A stretch of 64,000 bases of DNA from positions 1-64,000 of the forward strand of contig DATIWB010000100.1 in NCBI GenBank assembly GCA_035519675.1, read 5' to 3'. Below the pieces are notes generated by a model that worked only from the letters and a program-made list of their open reading frames with translations, ran no database searches and was not told the origin of the DNA. Positions 26,554-35,556 of this stretch are shown piece by piece (within the stretch, counting starts at the first letter, position 1; each line of letters opens with the position of its first letter). A program made the translations under genes and the position numbers. Source of the stretch: RPRB01 sp035519675. Lineage in GTDB: Bacteria > Myxococcota > Myxococcia > Myxococcales > Myxococcaceae.

Positions 26554-29022
26554 ATGGGCAGCATCCTCTTGATCAACGCGGCCGGCCGCGAGACGCGCGT
26601 GGCGCTCGTGGAGAACGGCCACATCGCGGAGTTCTATCTCGAGCGTAAGAAGGACAAGGGCGTCGTCGGCAACATCTACAAGGGCCGGGTGGTCCGGGTG
26701 CTCCCGGGGATGCAGGCGGCCTTCGTGGACATCGGGCTGGACAAGGCGGCCTTCCTCTACGTCTCCGACGTCGTCTACGACCCCGACTTCGCCCGCGCCC
26801 AGTTCGAGCTGACCGAGGGGGAGCACGAGGACGCCCCCGAGGTTCCGGACGAGCTCGAGGAGGCGGGTGCCTCGGTGGCCGGTCCGGTGGAGGCGGTGGC
26901 CTCGCTCCACGCCGAGGTCGAGCACGTCGACGCCCACGCCGACGCGCTCCACGAGGCGGCGCACGCCGAGGCCTTCAACGAGGGCGGCGCACCGGAGCTG
27001 GACGCTGCGGACGACGAGCTGTCCGACGACGGCGGCTCCACCGACGCGGGGGAGGAGGACGGGGACCCGCTGCCGCTCGACGAGGCCTCCGACCGGGGCT
27101 TCGCCGGCGACGGGCCGGGCACCGCGGACGAGGCGCGACAGCCCGCATCCTCTGCGCCGGACGATGGGTCCGAGGCTTCGCCCGGGTCCGGGGAGATCCC
27201 GGACCCGGTCTCTCCGCTCGAGGCGACCTCGATGGTGGCGCCGGTCGCGCTCGCCGGGCCGGAGGTGGTGGTGCCGCCTCCCGCGGCGCCGGTCGAGGAC
27301 CAGCCGTCGCCGTCGAGTGACGGCACGGCGGTGGGCCCGGCGGCCACCGGGCCCGCGGCAGCGGCACCCGGCGCAGGAGCCGGGCCCGCCCAGGGCCGCG
27401 AGCGGGACCGCCCCGGAGAGCAAGGCGCCCGCCGCGCCCCGCGCGAGCTCCGCGAGCGACAGCAGCAGGAGCGCGGCCGGGACCGCGACCGCGACCGCAG
27501 GCGGAATGGCCACGGCAAGGGCGACCGCCGGGAGGACCGCCCCAGGCCGCGCAAGGAAGTCCGCATCGAGGACCTCCTGAAGGTGGGCCAGGAGGTCGTG
27601 GTCCAGATCTCCAAGGACCCCATCGGGAGCAAGGGCGCCCGGCTCACCTCGCACATCAGCATCCCCGGCCGGCATCTGGTGTTCATGCCCACCGTGGATC
27701 ACGTGGGCATCAGCCGTCGCATCTCCAACGAGAAGGAGCGGCGGCGACTGCGGGAGATCGTCGACCGGCTCCGGCCGCCCGGCACCGGGTTCATCGTCCG
27801 CACCGTCGCGGAGAACGTCCCCCAGGCCAAGCTGGAGAGCGACATCCGGTTCCTGATCGAGATCTGGAACCAGGTGGTGAGAAAGAACGAGAAGCGCGGC
27901 GGCCCGGGCCTGATGCACCCCGATCTGGACCTCATCCTCCGCGCCACCCGCGACCTCTTCGCCGCCGACGTGGAGAAGCTGGTGGTGGACGACCGCGAGG
28001 AGTACGAGCGGATCCTCGGCTTCGTCACTGCCCAGGACCCGGCGCTCGCCCAGCGGGTGGCGCTCCACGACACCGACGAGCCCATCTTCGACAGCTACGG
28101 CATCGAGCAGGAGATCCGCCGGGCCACCCAGCGCAAGGTATGGCTCAAGAGCGGCGGCTACCTGATCATCGACCAGGCCGAGGCGCTCACCGCCATCGAC
28201 GTCAACTCCGGGCGCTACGTGGGGAAGAAGAGCCTCGAGGAGACGATCACCAAGATCAACATGGAGGCGGCCAAGGAGATCGTCTACCAGCTCCGGCTGC
28301 GCAACATCGGCGGGATCATCATCTGCGACTTCATCGACATGGAGAAGCCGCAGAACCGGGACAAGGTCTTCAAGGGACTTCAAGAAGCCCTGGGCCGCGA
28401 CAAGGCGAAGACCAACGTGCTGCGCATCAGCGAGCTCGGCCTGGTGGAGATGACCCGCAAGCGGGTCCGCGAGTCCATCGGGCGGATGCTGCACGAGGAT
28501 TGCGGCTATTGCGGCGGGCAGGGATTCGTGAAGACCGCCACCACCGTCTCCTACGAGATCTTCCGCGAGGTGCGCCGCGAGGCGCCCAACTTCAAGGACC
28601 CGACGCTGGTGGTGAACTGCAACGTCGAGGTGGCGCGGCTGCTCCAGAGCGAGGAGCGCCAGGAGCTCCGCCACCTGATGGACCGCTACAACAAGACCAT
28701 CCAGGTGCGTCCGCAGACCAACTACCACCGCGAGCAATACGACCTCTACGGCCGCAGCGCGCACGGAGAGGACCACAAGGTGGCCTCCTCGTCCTCCAAC
28801 CTCCGCGCCCCGGAGGGCGTGGGGCTCCCGATGGAGCGGAGCGAGCCGGTGGCGCGCGACCGGGAGCGAGATCGCGACCGCGATCGCGGCCAGCGGGGTG
28901 GACGCAACCGGCGCGGTGGACGTGACCGCGACCGCGACCGCCGCGAGGGCGGGGGCGGGGGCGGCGCCCAGGGTGCGGCCGCGCCGCCAGGTCCGGGCGC
29001 GGACAAGGTCCCGGGAGCCTAG
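26554..29022 (+). CDS. rng: RNase E/G family ribonuclease with a long acidic insertion
   Basis: The 822-residue endoribonuclease processes rRNA and mRNA. The S1 domain begins normally (GNIYKGRVVRVLPGMQAAFVDIG). After FLYVSDVV it is interrupted by about 240 residues of Ala/Glu/Asp/Pro-rich low-complexity sequence, and it resumes at KVGQEVVVQISKDPIGSKGA. The catalytic aspartates are in TAIDVNSG and IICDFIDME, and the zinc-link cysteines in CGYCGGQG. The C-terminus is an RD/RGG-rich tail (RDRERDRDRDRGQRGGRN) likely to bind RNA. E. coli RNase G has no such insertion or tail. The next gene begins 5 bp after the stop. Confidence 0.92.
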   Translation: MGSILLINAAGRETRVALVENGHIAEFYLERKKDKGVVGNIYKGRVVRVLPGMQAAFVDIGLDKAAFLYVSDVVYDPDFARAQFELTEGEHEDAPEVPDELEEAGASVAGPVEAVASLHAEVEHVDAHADALHEAAHAEAFNEGGAPELDAADDELSDDGGSTDAGEEDGDPLPLDEASDRGFAGDGPGTADEARQPASSAPDDGSEASPGSGEIPDPVSPLEATSMVAPVALAGPEVVVPPPAAPVEDQPSPSSDGTAVGPAATGPAAAAPGAGAGPAQGRERDRPGEQGARRAPRELRERQQQERGRDRDRDRRRNGHGKGDRREDRPRPRKEVRIEDLLKVGQEVVVQISKDPIGSKGARLTSHISIPGRHLVFMPTVDHVGISRRISNEKERRRLREIVDRLRPPGTGFIVRTVAENVPQAKLESDIRFLIEIWNQVVRKNEKRGGPGLMHPDLDLILRATRDLFAADVEKLVVDDREEYERILGFVTAQDPALAQRVALHDTDEPIFDSYGIEQEIRRATQRKVWLKSGGYLIIDQAEALTAIDVNSGRYVGKKSLEETITKINMEAAKEIVYQLRLRNIGGIIICDFIDMEKPQNRDKVFKGLQEALGRDKAKTNVLRISELGLVEMTRKRVRESIGRMLHEDCGYCGGQGFVKTATTVSYEIFREVRREAPNFKDPTLVVNCNVEVARLLQSEERQELRHLMDRYNKTIQVRPQTNYHREQYDLYGRSAHGEDHKVASSSSNLRAPEGVGLPMERSEPVARDRERDRDRDRGQRGGRNRRGGRDRDRDRREGGGGGGAQGAAAPPGPGADKVPGA

Positions 29023-29027
29023 GGCCG

Positions 29028-30308
29028 ATGGGGGTGACGGCGGCGGCCCTCACCACCCGCAGCTCCGGCGAGGCCGCGCGGCGCATCCGGGCGGTCTTCT
29101 CGGGGTACCGGGGGGAGCAGCTCGGGCTCCGTGCCGCCGCGCTCACCTACATCAGCATCTTCTCGCTCGTCCCCCTGGCGGTGGTGGGCCTGGTCCTGCT
29201 CCGCCAGCTCGGGGAGGAGACCTTCGAGCGGCGGATGGAGCAGCTCGTGCTCCGGCTCCTCGCCCCGGGGCTCGCCGAGAGCGCGCTGGCCACCCTCCGC
29301 GGCATCCTCACCGACGCCTCGGCCAAGGTGGCCGGTGGCCTCGGCTTCGCCGCCCTGGTCCTCGCCGCCATCCCTCTCATCCGCATGCTCGACCATGCGC
29401 TGAACGAGGTATGGAACGTCCGCGAGAACCGACCCTGGGCGGTGCGGATCCTGGTCTGGCTGGCGGCGCTGGTCGCGGTGCCGCTGCTGCTCGGCACCGC
29501 CGTCTCGGCGAACTCGCTGCTCCGGCGGCTCCTCCACGAGTCGGGCATGCCGTTCCGAGGAGAGATCCTCTCCGTCGTCGCCATCCTCACCGCCATCGGA
29601 GCGCTCACCCTGCTCTACGTCGTCACCCCCAACTGCCGCGTCCGCTGGGTGTCTGCCTTCGTCGGGGCGGCGGTGGCCGGCCTCCTGTGGACGGGACTCC
29701 GGGCCGGGTACGCGAGCTTCGCCGCCCAGACCTTCCGCTACGGCGTGCTCTACGGCTCGCTCGGGGCCATCCCGCTGTTCTTGCTCTGGCTCTACCTGAG
29801 CTGGTTCATCGTGCTGGCCGGGGCCCGGCTGGCCTACGCGCTGCAGAACGCCCGGTTCCAGTCGGTGTGGCCCGCCCTGGTGGGGCATCCGCGAGGGCGG
29901 GAGCTGGCGGCGGTGCGCATCGTCCAGCACCTCACCCGGGCGTGGCTCGAGCAGCAGCGGGCGCCCGACCGGGCCTCGCTCGCCCGGGAGATCGAGCTGC
30001 CCGAGGACGTGGTTCAGCCCATCCTCGAGGCGCTCCGCGACGCAGACCTCGTCCACGAGGGACGGCACTCGGGGTGGAGCCCGGCCCGGGATCCGGCGCA
30101 GCTGAGCCTCGGTCAGGTGACGGCAGCGCTCGGTGGGCACGGGCTCGGCCCTCCCGATGGGCTCGACCCCTCGCTGCCTGCCCAGGACCTCGCGCAGGTC
30201 GACGCCGTGCTCATGGCGGCGGATGCCGAGGCGTCGCAGCGGCTCCAGTCCTGGACGTGGGTCGATCTGGCCGACCTCGAGCGCCGGCCGCCTACACCAA
30301 AATCCTGA
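29028..30308 (+). CDS. YihY/BrkB-family inner membrane protein
   Basis: The 426-residue protein has the YihY (formerly ribonuclease BN) pattern: LRAAALTYISIFSLVPLAVVG at the first helix, about six membrane segments to residue 280, the RVRWVSAFVGAAVAGLLW region, and a cytosolic C-terminal domain (residues about 290-426). The C-terminal part resembles a winged-helix (LEREIELPEDVVQPILEALRDADLV-like spacing), as in some family members. The family's role is not settled; the name RNase BN is wrong for it. It is 5 bp downstream of the RNase gene and so cotranscribed. Confidence 0.85.
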   Translation: MGVTAAALTTRSSGEAARRIRAVFSGYRGEQLGLRAAALTYISIFSLVPLAVVGLVLLRQLGEETFERRMEQLVLRLLAPGLAESALATLRGILTDASAKVAGGLGFAALVLAAIPLIRMLDHALNEVWNVRENRPWAVRILVWLAALVAVPLLLGTAVSANSLLRRLLHESGMPFRGEILSVVAILTAIGALTLLYVVTPNCRVRWVSAFVGAAVAGLLWTGLRAGYASFAAQTFRYGVLYGSLGAIPLFLLWLYLSWFIVLAGARLAYALQNARFQSVWPALVGHPRGRELAAVRIVQHLTRAWLEQQRAPDRASLAREIELPEDVVQPILEALRDADLVHEGRHSGWSPARDPAQLSLGQVTAALGGHGLGPPDGLDPSLPAQDLAQVDAVLMAADAEASQRLQSWTWVDLADLERRPPTPKS

Positions 30309-30416
30309 GGCATTGCCGCAGCTTGTCGGAGCCGCCCGCTTGCATGCGGCGCGGGATTCTGCAAGTGTCCAGAACCACTGGCGGGTTCGCCGACCTGCCA
30401 AGGGAGCGTCCCGGCG

Positions 30417-30746
30417 ATGCTGAAGAGCGACCTCATCAACATCCTCGTGTCGAAGCGCGGAATCACCCAGAAGCAGGCCGAGGCGACCATCGAGACGATC
30501 TTCGAGTCGATGAAGGACGCCCTCTGCCGCGGTGAAAACATCGAGATCCGCGGGCTTGGCGCGTTTCACGTCAAGCACTACGACGGCTACCAGGGCCGTA
30601 ACCCCAAGACGGGACAGGTCATCCCGGTCAAGCCGAAGCGCGGGCTGCTCTTCCGGACCGGCAAGGAGCTCCGCGACCGCGTCAACCGGGCGAACCCCAC
30701 CACCACGCGGGTGGACGGCTCGTCGAGCGACGAGGACGCGGCGTAG
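30417..30746 (+). CDS. IHF/HU-family DNA-bending protein
   Basis: The 109-residue protein has the bacterial histone-like fold: KSDLINILVSKRGITQKQAE at the N-terminus, the GLGAFHVKHYDGYQGRNPKTG beta-arm with the intercalating proline context, and KRGLLFRTGKELRDRVN at the end. The sequence is closer to IHF-beta than to HU, but subunit identity is not firm. A Thr/Ser/acidic tail of about 15 residues extends beyond the usual end. Its TAG stop is the first three bases of a repeat motif also found at two other genes in this window (see the repeat entries). Confidence 0.88.
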   Translation: MLKSDLINILVSKRGITQKQAEATIETIFESMKDALCRGENIEIRGLGAFHVKHYDGYQGRNPKTGQVIPVKPKRGLLFRTGKELRDRVNRANPTTTRVDGSSSDEDAA

Positions 30747-30764
30747 GTCAGGGCGGCCGCACCC
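30744..30764 (+). repeat. Stop-codon-linked repeat, copy 1
   Basis: The 21 bases from 30744 to 30764 (starting TAGGTCAGGGCGGCCGC) include the TAG stop of the IHF-like gene and are identical to 49556-49576. The core contains the palindrome GCGGCCGC. The site lies between convergent genes (the IHF-like gene and sctV), as do the other two copies. Confidence 0.75.
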
Positions 30765-30778
30765 GCCCCACCATCTCC

Positions 30779-32818
30779 CTAGGCGGTCAGCCGCCCCAGG
30801 GGCTTGACCCGGAGCGCCGGGTCGAGCTCGGCGTACGCCAGCACCGCGACCTCCGGAAACGCGCCCTCGCACAGCGCCCGGAGCGGCCGCCGGACGTCGC
30901 CCGAGGCCAGGAGCACCGCCCGGCCGTCCTCGGCCAGCCCCGCCACCGCCTCCAGCAGCGCCTGGACCCGCTCGGGCTCGAGCGCCGGAGCACCGTCGAC
31001 GGTGCGCGTGCGGAGGGTCTCCTCCAGCGCCGGGTCGACCAGCCAGGCGAAGAGCGCGCCCGACGGAGCGTGGCGGTGGCTGATCCACCGCGACAGCGCC
31101 TGGCGGCAGCGCTCGGCCAGGAGCGCGGCGTCGCCGTCCACGCCGGGCGAGGCGAGCGTCTCCAGCACCCCCCGGAGATTCCGGACGCTGACCCCCTCGT
31201 GCAGGAGGCGGCGAAGCACGTCCGTCAACACCGGGAGCGGCACCTTCTCCAGCACCGGCCGGACCAGGGCCGGACACCGGGATTCCAGGCCGTCGAGGAG
31301 CAGCTGCACATCCTGCAGCCCGAGCAGCGCCGGGGCGTGACGGCGCGCCACGGCCGTCAGATGCTCCACCACCACCTCCGCCGGTGCTCGAGGCTCGAGC
31401 CCGGCGAGCTCCAGCCGCTCCCGGGCCGGCTCCTGCACCCGCGCCAGCGGCCTCCCGGTGGCCGGATCCTCGAGGGGCTCGGCCTCGACCGAGAGGAAGC
31501 CCAGCTCGGCCGCGGCGCTCCGGACCAGCACCCCGGAGGTCGGGAGCCGGCCCGCGGCGGCGGGAACCTCGTCCAGCAGGATGCGGTAGGCGCCCTCGGG
31601 CAGGGCAGCGCCGGCGCGGACGTGGACGCCCGGCATCCGGAAGCCCAGCTCGGCCTCGAGCGCCGCGCGCATCCGCCGGAGCGCTTCCTGGAAGGGGCGC
31701 GCACCCGAGGGGCCCTCGGTCCAGTCCGGCGCGAGCTCGAGCGCCAGCGGGGACACGCCGATGCCCGGCTCGGCCTGCTCGGCGGGGGGCCCTTCCGCCG
31801 CGGGCCGGGCCGCTGGCCCAGCGGGAGTCTCGGGGGCGGACGCCAGGCCCGGCCGCCACCAGTGCCCCAGCGCGAACAGCGCGCCACAGACGCCGAGGAA
31901 GGTGAGCCGGGGCATGCCCGGCACCAGCGAGAGCGCACCGGCGACCCCGGCCAGGAGCCAGAGCGCGCCACGGCTACCGAAGAGCTGCAGCCCGATGTCC
32001 TCGCCGAGCCCCTTCCCCTCCTCACCCGGCGCGACGCGGGTCACCACCAGGCCGGCGGCCACCGCGATGCAGAGCGACGGGACCTGGCTCACCAGCCCGT
32101 CGCCGATGGCGATGAGGGCGTAGCGCGCCAGCGCGTCCTGAGCGTCGAGCCCGCGCTGGAGCACGCCCACCAGCACGCCGCCGACGAGGTTCACCAGCAC
32201 GATGACCAGACCGGCGAGGACGTCGCCCTTCACGAACTTCATCGCCCCGTCCATGGCTCCGAACATCTGTGACTCACGCTCGAGGCTCCGGCGACGCTCC
32301 CGGGCGGCCCCGGGGTCGATGAGCCCGGCCCGCAGGTCGGCGTCGATGGCCATCTGCTTGCCGGGCATGGTGTCGAGGGTGAAGCGCGCCGCGACCTCGC
32401 TCACCCGTTCGGCGCCCTTGGCCACCACCAGGAACTGCACCAGTGTCACCACCGCGAACACCACGCCGCCCACCACGTAGTCGCCCCGCACCACGAACTC
32501 GCCAAACGCCTGGATGACCGCCCCGGCGTGTCCGTCGGCGAGGGCCAGCCGGGTGGACGACACGTTCAGCGCCAGCCGGAACAAGGTGGTCACCAGGAGC
32601 AAGGTGGGAAAGGCGCTCAGCTCCAGCGGGCAGCCGGCCCGGAGCGCCGCCACCAGCAGCGCGGCGGCGGAGACCAGATTCAGGGCCAGCCCGAGGTCGA
32701 GCAGCCAGCTCGGCAGCGGGACCACCAGCGCGCCGAGGATGGCGGCCACCAGGCACGGCAGCAGCAGCTCCCGGCTCCGGAGCGCGGCGGCGAGGAGCTT
32801 CCGCAGGCGTGCCTTCAC
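30779..32818 (-). CDS. sctV: Type III secretion export gate protein SctV
   Basis: The 679-residue FHIPEP-family protein forms the nonameric export gate. About eight N-terminal membrane helices (residues 8-330) include the signature RFTLDTMPGKQMAIDADLRAG, followed by a cytosolic domain (from about residue 350) that would receive substrates and chaperones. The linker is Pro/Ala-rich. GTG 32818 overlaps sctU by 4 bp. It is the last gene of the minus-strand secretion operon and ends 32 bp from the convergent IHF-like gene. Confidence 0.92.
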   Translation of the reverse strand: MKARLRKLLAAALRSRELLLPCLVAAILGALVVPLPSWLLDLGLALNLVSAAALLVAALRAGCPLELSAFPTLLLVTTLFRLALNVSSTRLALADGHAGAVIQAFGEFVVRGDYVVGGVVFAVVTLVQFLVVAKGAERVSEVAARFTLDTMPGKQMAIDADLRAGLIDPGAARERRRSLERESQMFGAMDGAMKFVKGDVLAGLVIVLVNLVGGVLVGVLQRGLDAQDALARYALIAIGDGLVSQVPSLCIAVAAGLVVTRVAPGEEGKGLGEDIGLQLFGSRGALWLLAGVAGALSLVPGMPRLTFLGVCGALFALGHWWRPGLASAPETPAGPAARPAAEGPPAEQAEPGIGVSPLALELAPDWTEGPSGARPFQEALRRMRAALEAELGFRMPGVHVRAGAALPEGAYRILLDEVPAAAGRLPTSGVLVRSAAAELGFLSVEAEPLEDPATGRPLARVQEPARERLELAGLEPRAPAEVVVEHLTAVARRHAPALLGLQDVQLLLDGLESRCPALVRPVLEKVPLPVLTDVLRRLLHEGVSVRNLRGVLETLASPGVDGDAALLAERCRQALSRWISHRHAPSGALFAWLVDPALEETLRTRTVDGAPALEPERVQALLEAVAGLAEDGRAVLLASGDVRRPLRALCEGAFPEVAVLAYAELDPALRVKPLGRLTA

Positions 32819-33849
32819 GGTGAGCCCTCCGGGCGATCGAGCGCGTGCTGCAGCACCACCGCCGCCGCGCGGTAGAGCTCCTCCGGCACCTCCTCGCCCA
32901 CGTCGTGCTGGACCAGCCCCCGGGCGAGCGCGACGTCCCGGACGACGGGGATGCCCAGGGCGAGCGCCTCGGCGCGGATGGCGCGCGCCCGCTCCTCGCG
33001 TCCCCGGGCGACCAGGTACGGCGCGTCGCACTCCTCGGGAGCCCAGCGCAGGGCCACCGCGACGTGGACCGGGTTGACCACCACCACCGACGCGGCCTTC
33101 ACTCCGCGGGCCCGCCCGGCGAGGAGGAGCTGCCGGTGGGCGGCGCGCCGGTGGGCCCGGTGACGGGGATCGCCCTCCTGCTCCCGGTGCTCACGCCGCA
33201 CCTCGTCCCGGCTCATCCGCAGGGAACGACGATGTCTTCGCCGGGCGAGCAGGAGGTCCATCACCCCCAGCGCGGCGGCCAGCAGCAGGGCCTGCGTCCA
33301 GAGACGAAGCGCCTCGGGCCGGAGCAGGGCCAGGCCGGCTCCGGGCGGGTCGAAGGCCGGCAGACGCACCGCGGAGGGGAGGAGGCTCCAGGCCCCGGCG
33401 CCGAGCAAGGCCAGGAGCAGCGCGGCGACGAGCACGCTCCGGCCAAGCTCGGCGGCCATCCGCCAGCTGAAGAGGCGCTTCAGACCGGCGAGCGGGTCGA
33501 GCCGCTCCAGGCGAGGCACCAGCGCCGCCCCGCACGGAGCCCAGCCGGAGGTCAGCAGACCCGCCAGGACGGCAGCGAGCACCGCGCCGGCGAGCGCCGG
33601 TGCGCAGGCGCGGACGAGGAGCGCCAGGGCCTGCTGGAGCGCCGCGGGCACACCCGAGCCTTGCACCAGGAGCGCCGCCGTCCAGGAGCGGAGCGCGTCG
33701 GCCGCTCCGCCAAGACCCAGCGCCGCGCCGGCGCTCGCCCCGGCGAGCACCAGGCTCCCGGAGAAGAGGCGGCTCCGCGGGACCTGCCCGCGCTCCCGGG
33801 CCTGCCGGAGGCGGCGTGGCGTCGGGTCCTCGGTGCGGTCGGTGCTCAT
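32815..33849 (-). CDS. sctU: Type III secretion switch protein SctU with NPVH in place of NPTH
   Basis: The 344-residue FlhB/YscU-family protein starts TEDPTPRRLRQARERGQVPRS as expected, has four membrane helices (about residues 28-210), the linker MSRDEVRREHREQEGDP, and the cytosolic domain. The autocleavage motif is N259-P-V-H (in VVVVNPVHVAVALRW), whereas almost all family members have NPTH. Cleavage occurs between N and P, so it may still proceed, but the Thr-to-Val change is notable. The rest (GIPVVRDVALARGL, EEVPEELYRAAA) is standard. ATG 33849 overlaps sctT by 4 bp. Confidence 0.92.
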   Translation of the reverse strand: MSTDRTEDPTPRRLRQARERGQVPRSRLFSGSLVLAGASAGAALGLGGAADALRSWTAALLVQGSGVPAALQQALALLVRACAPALAGAVLAAVLAGLLTSGWAPCGAALVPRLERLDPLAGLKRLFSWRMAAELGRSVLVAALLLALLGAGAWSLLPSAVRLPAFDPPGAGLALLRPEALRLWTQALLLAAALGVMDLLLARRRHRRSLRMSRDEVRREHREQEGDPRHRAHRRAAHRQLLLAGRARGVKAASVVVVNPVHVAVALRWAPEECDAPYLVARGREERARAIRAEALALGIPVVRDVALARGLVQHDVGEEVPEELYRAAAVVLQHALDRPEGSP

Positions 33850-34619
33850 CGCCCGAGCACTCCCTGGAGCCAGCGGTCCGGCCCGAGCGCGAGCCCGAGC
33901 AGGCGGTCGGCCGCGAGCCCGAGCGACAGCCAGAGCACGGTCGCCCCGCCGAGGATGCGCACCGGCGTGGCCAACTCGGTCGCCGGCAGGCCCGGCGCGG
34001 CGCGGAGGGCGAGCCCGACCGCGGCGTCCGTCGCCCAGCTCAGGGCGACCACCGGCGCGGCCACCGCGAGCCCGGTGGCGAGCGCCACGCCCACCAGCCG
34101 GGCCAGCGCCAGTGCGCCGGCGCCTGCCGCCACCCCGCTGCCCGGCGGGACGAGGGCATAGCTCCTGCCGAGCGCGCGAACGAGGCAAGGCATCGCCCCC
34201 GAGGCGAGGGCGAGCGAAACCAGGAGCTGGTGCAGCACGTCGGCGGTCGCCGACTCGCGGTGGCCGGCCACGGGCAGCGCCGCCTCGGCGGAGGTGCCCC
34301 GTACCAGGTCGACCAGCCGCCCACCGATGCGCGCAGCGTCGAAGGGGAGCGCCGCCCCGAGGCCCACCAGGAGACCCACCGCCGCCTCCCGCCCGCACCG
34401 GCCGAGGAAGTCGAGCGAGGCGTCGGCCGGGGGACCGGCGAGCGGACGGAGCACGAGCGCGAGGGAGCCCGCCACCGCGAGCCGCACCGATCCGGGGATC
34501 AGCTGACCTCCGAGCACCGGGCAGAAGAGGGCGACTGGAAGCACCCGCATCGCGGCGAGCGCCCAGGCCAGCAGCTCGGGCTGGACCGCGTCGGCCAGTG
34601 CGGCGAGGGTGCGGATCAC
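33846..34619 (-). CDS. sctT: Type III secretion export apparatus protein SctT
   Basis: A 257-residue FliR/YscT/SpaR-family membrane protein with about six to seven hydrophobic segments. Recognisable features are the N-terminal MRVLPVALFCPVLGG segment, the GRCGREAAVGLLVGLGAALPFDAARIGG helix pair (given here by position, about residues 73-100), and the position in the conserved R-S-T-U order. Start and stop overlap both neighbours by 4 bp. Ser/Thr/Ala-rich membrane helices reflect the high GC. Confidence 0.85.
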   Translation of the reverse strand: MIRTLAALADAVQPELLAWALAAMRVLPVALFCPVLGGQLIPGSVRLAVAGSLALVLRPLAGPPADASLDFLGRCGREAAVGLLVGLGAALPFDAARIGGRLVDLVRGTSAEAALPVAGHRESATADVLHQLLVSLALASGAMPCLVRALGRSYALVPPGSGVAAGAGALALARLVGVALATGLAVAAPVVALSWATDAAVGLALRAAPGLPATELATPVRILGGATVLWLSLGLAADRLLGLALGPDRWLQGVLGR

Positions 34620-34882
34620 CGGACGGACCCCACCGCCTGGAGGAGCGCGGCGGTGAACCGGAGCAGCTGCCCGCCGATCCAGGGGAAGGCGACGGCGAGC
34701 GCGAGCAGCGCCGCACAGAGGCGGGGGACGACCGAGAGCGTCGCCTCCTGGACCTGGGTGACCGCCTGGAGCAGCCCCATGCCCACGCCCACCACCAGTC
34801 CGGCGAGCACCGGCGGCAGGGAGGCGAGGACCATCAGGACCAGCGCCTCCCGCCCCACCGCGAGCAGCGCCTCGATGCTCAT
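34616..34882 (-). CDS. sctS: Type III secretion export apparatus protein SctS
   Basis: The 88-residue FliQ/YscS-family protein has two hydrophobic helices around VVGVGMGLLQAVTQVQEATLS, the most conserved segment of the family. The length is typical. Four-base overlaps with sctR and sctT on both sides show strict translational coupling. Confidence 0.9.
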   Translation of the reverse strand: MSIEALLAVGREALVLMVLASLPPVLAGLVVGVGMGLLQAVTQVQEATLSVVPRLCAALLALAVAFPWIGGQLLRFTAALLQAVGSVR

Positions 34883-35556
34883 CCCCGGTACCCCTGCAAG
34901 AGGCTCCGCGCCAGCAGCGCCCAGCCGTCCACCGCGACGAAGAGCAGGACCTTGAACGGGAGGCTCACCTGCGACGGGGACAGCGACTGCATCCCCAGCG
35001 CGAGGAGGACGTTCGCCACCACCATGTCCACCACCAGGAAGGGAAGGAAGACCAGGAAGCCGATCTGGAAGGCCCGGCTGAGCTCGCAGAGCACGAAGGC
35101 CGGGACGACCACCGCGAGGTCGCTCTCCGACACCTCCGCGCCGCCGTGCAGCTCACGGCAGAGCGCGGCGAACTCTGCGCGGAGCTCGGGACTGCCGTGC
35201 TCGATGAGGAAGGCGCGCAGCGGCTCGGCGGCGGTCTGGACGACCCGGAGCATCTCCGGGCCGGGGGCCGCGGGCAGCCGCTCTCCATGGATCCGGGCGA
35301 GCATCGCCTCGGCGACCGGGCTCATCACCACCAGCGAGAGCACCGCCGCGAGTCCAGTCAGCACCACCGTGGGCGGCGCCTGCTGCGTCCCCAGCGCCGA
35401 GCGGGTGAGCGAGAGGACGACGCTGATCTTGGTGAAGCTGGTGGCCATCACCATCAGGAAGGGCAGGAGGCTCATCCCCGCGAGCAGCAGCAGGAGGGAC
35501 ACCGGGTTGGTGCCCGGCTCGGGGAGGGCGATGGGCGAGGCGAGCACCGCGCTCAC
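34879..35556 (-). CDS. sctR: Type III secretion export apparatus protein SctR
   Basis: The 225-residue FliP/YscR-family protein shows MATSFTKISVVLSLTRSALGTQQAPP near the start, the periplasmic middle region (about residues 80-140), and FLPFLVVDMVVANVLLALGM plus LPFKVLLFVAVDGW at the end, the signature helices of the family. GTG 35556 is used because it overlaps the stop of the upstream FliO-like gene (GTGA). A longer frame upstream only reads antisense-like sequence. Confidence 0.92.
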   Translation of the reverse strand: MSAVLASPIALPEPGTNPVSLLLLLAGMSLLPFLMVMATSFTKISVVLSLTRSALGTQQAPPTVVLTGLAAVLSLVVMSPVAEAMLARIHGERLPAAPGPEMLRVVQTAAEPLRAFLIEHGSPELRAEFAALCRELHGGAEVSESDLAVVVPAFVLCELSRAFQIGFLVFLPFLVVDMVVANVLLALGMQSLSPSQVSLPFKVLLFVAVDGWALLARSLLQGYRG

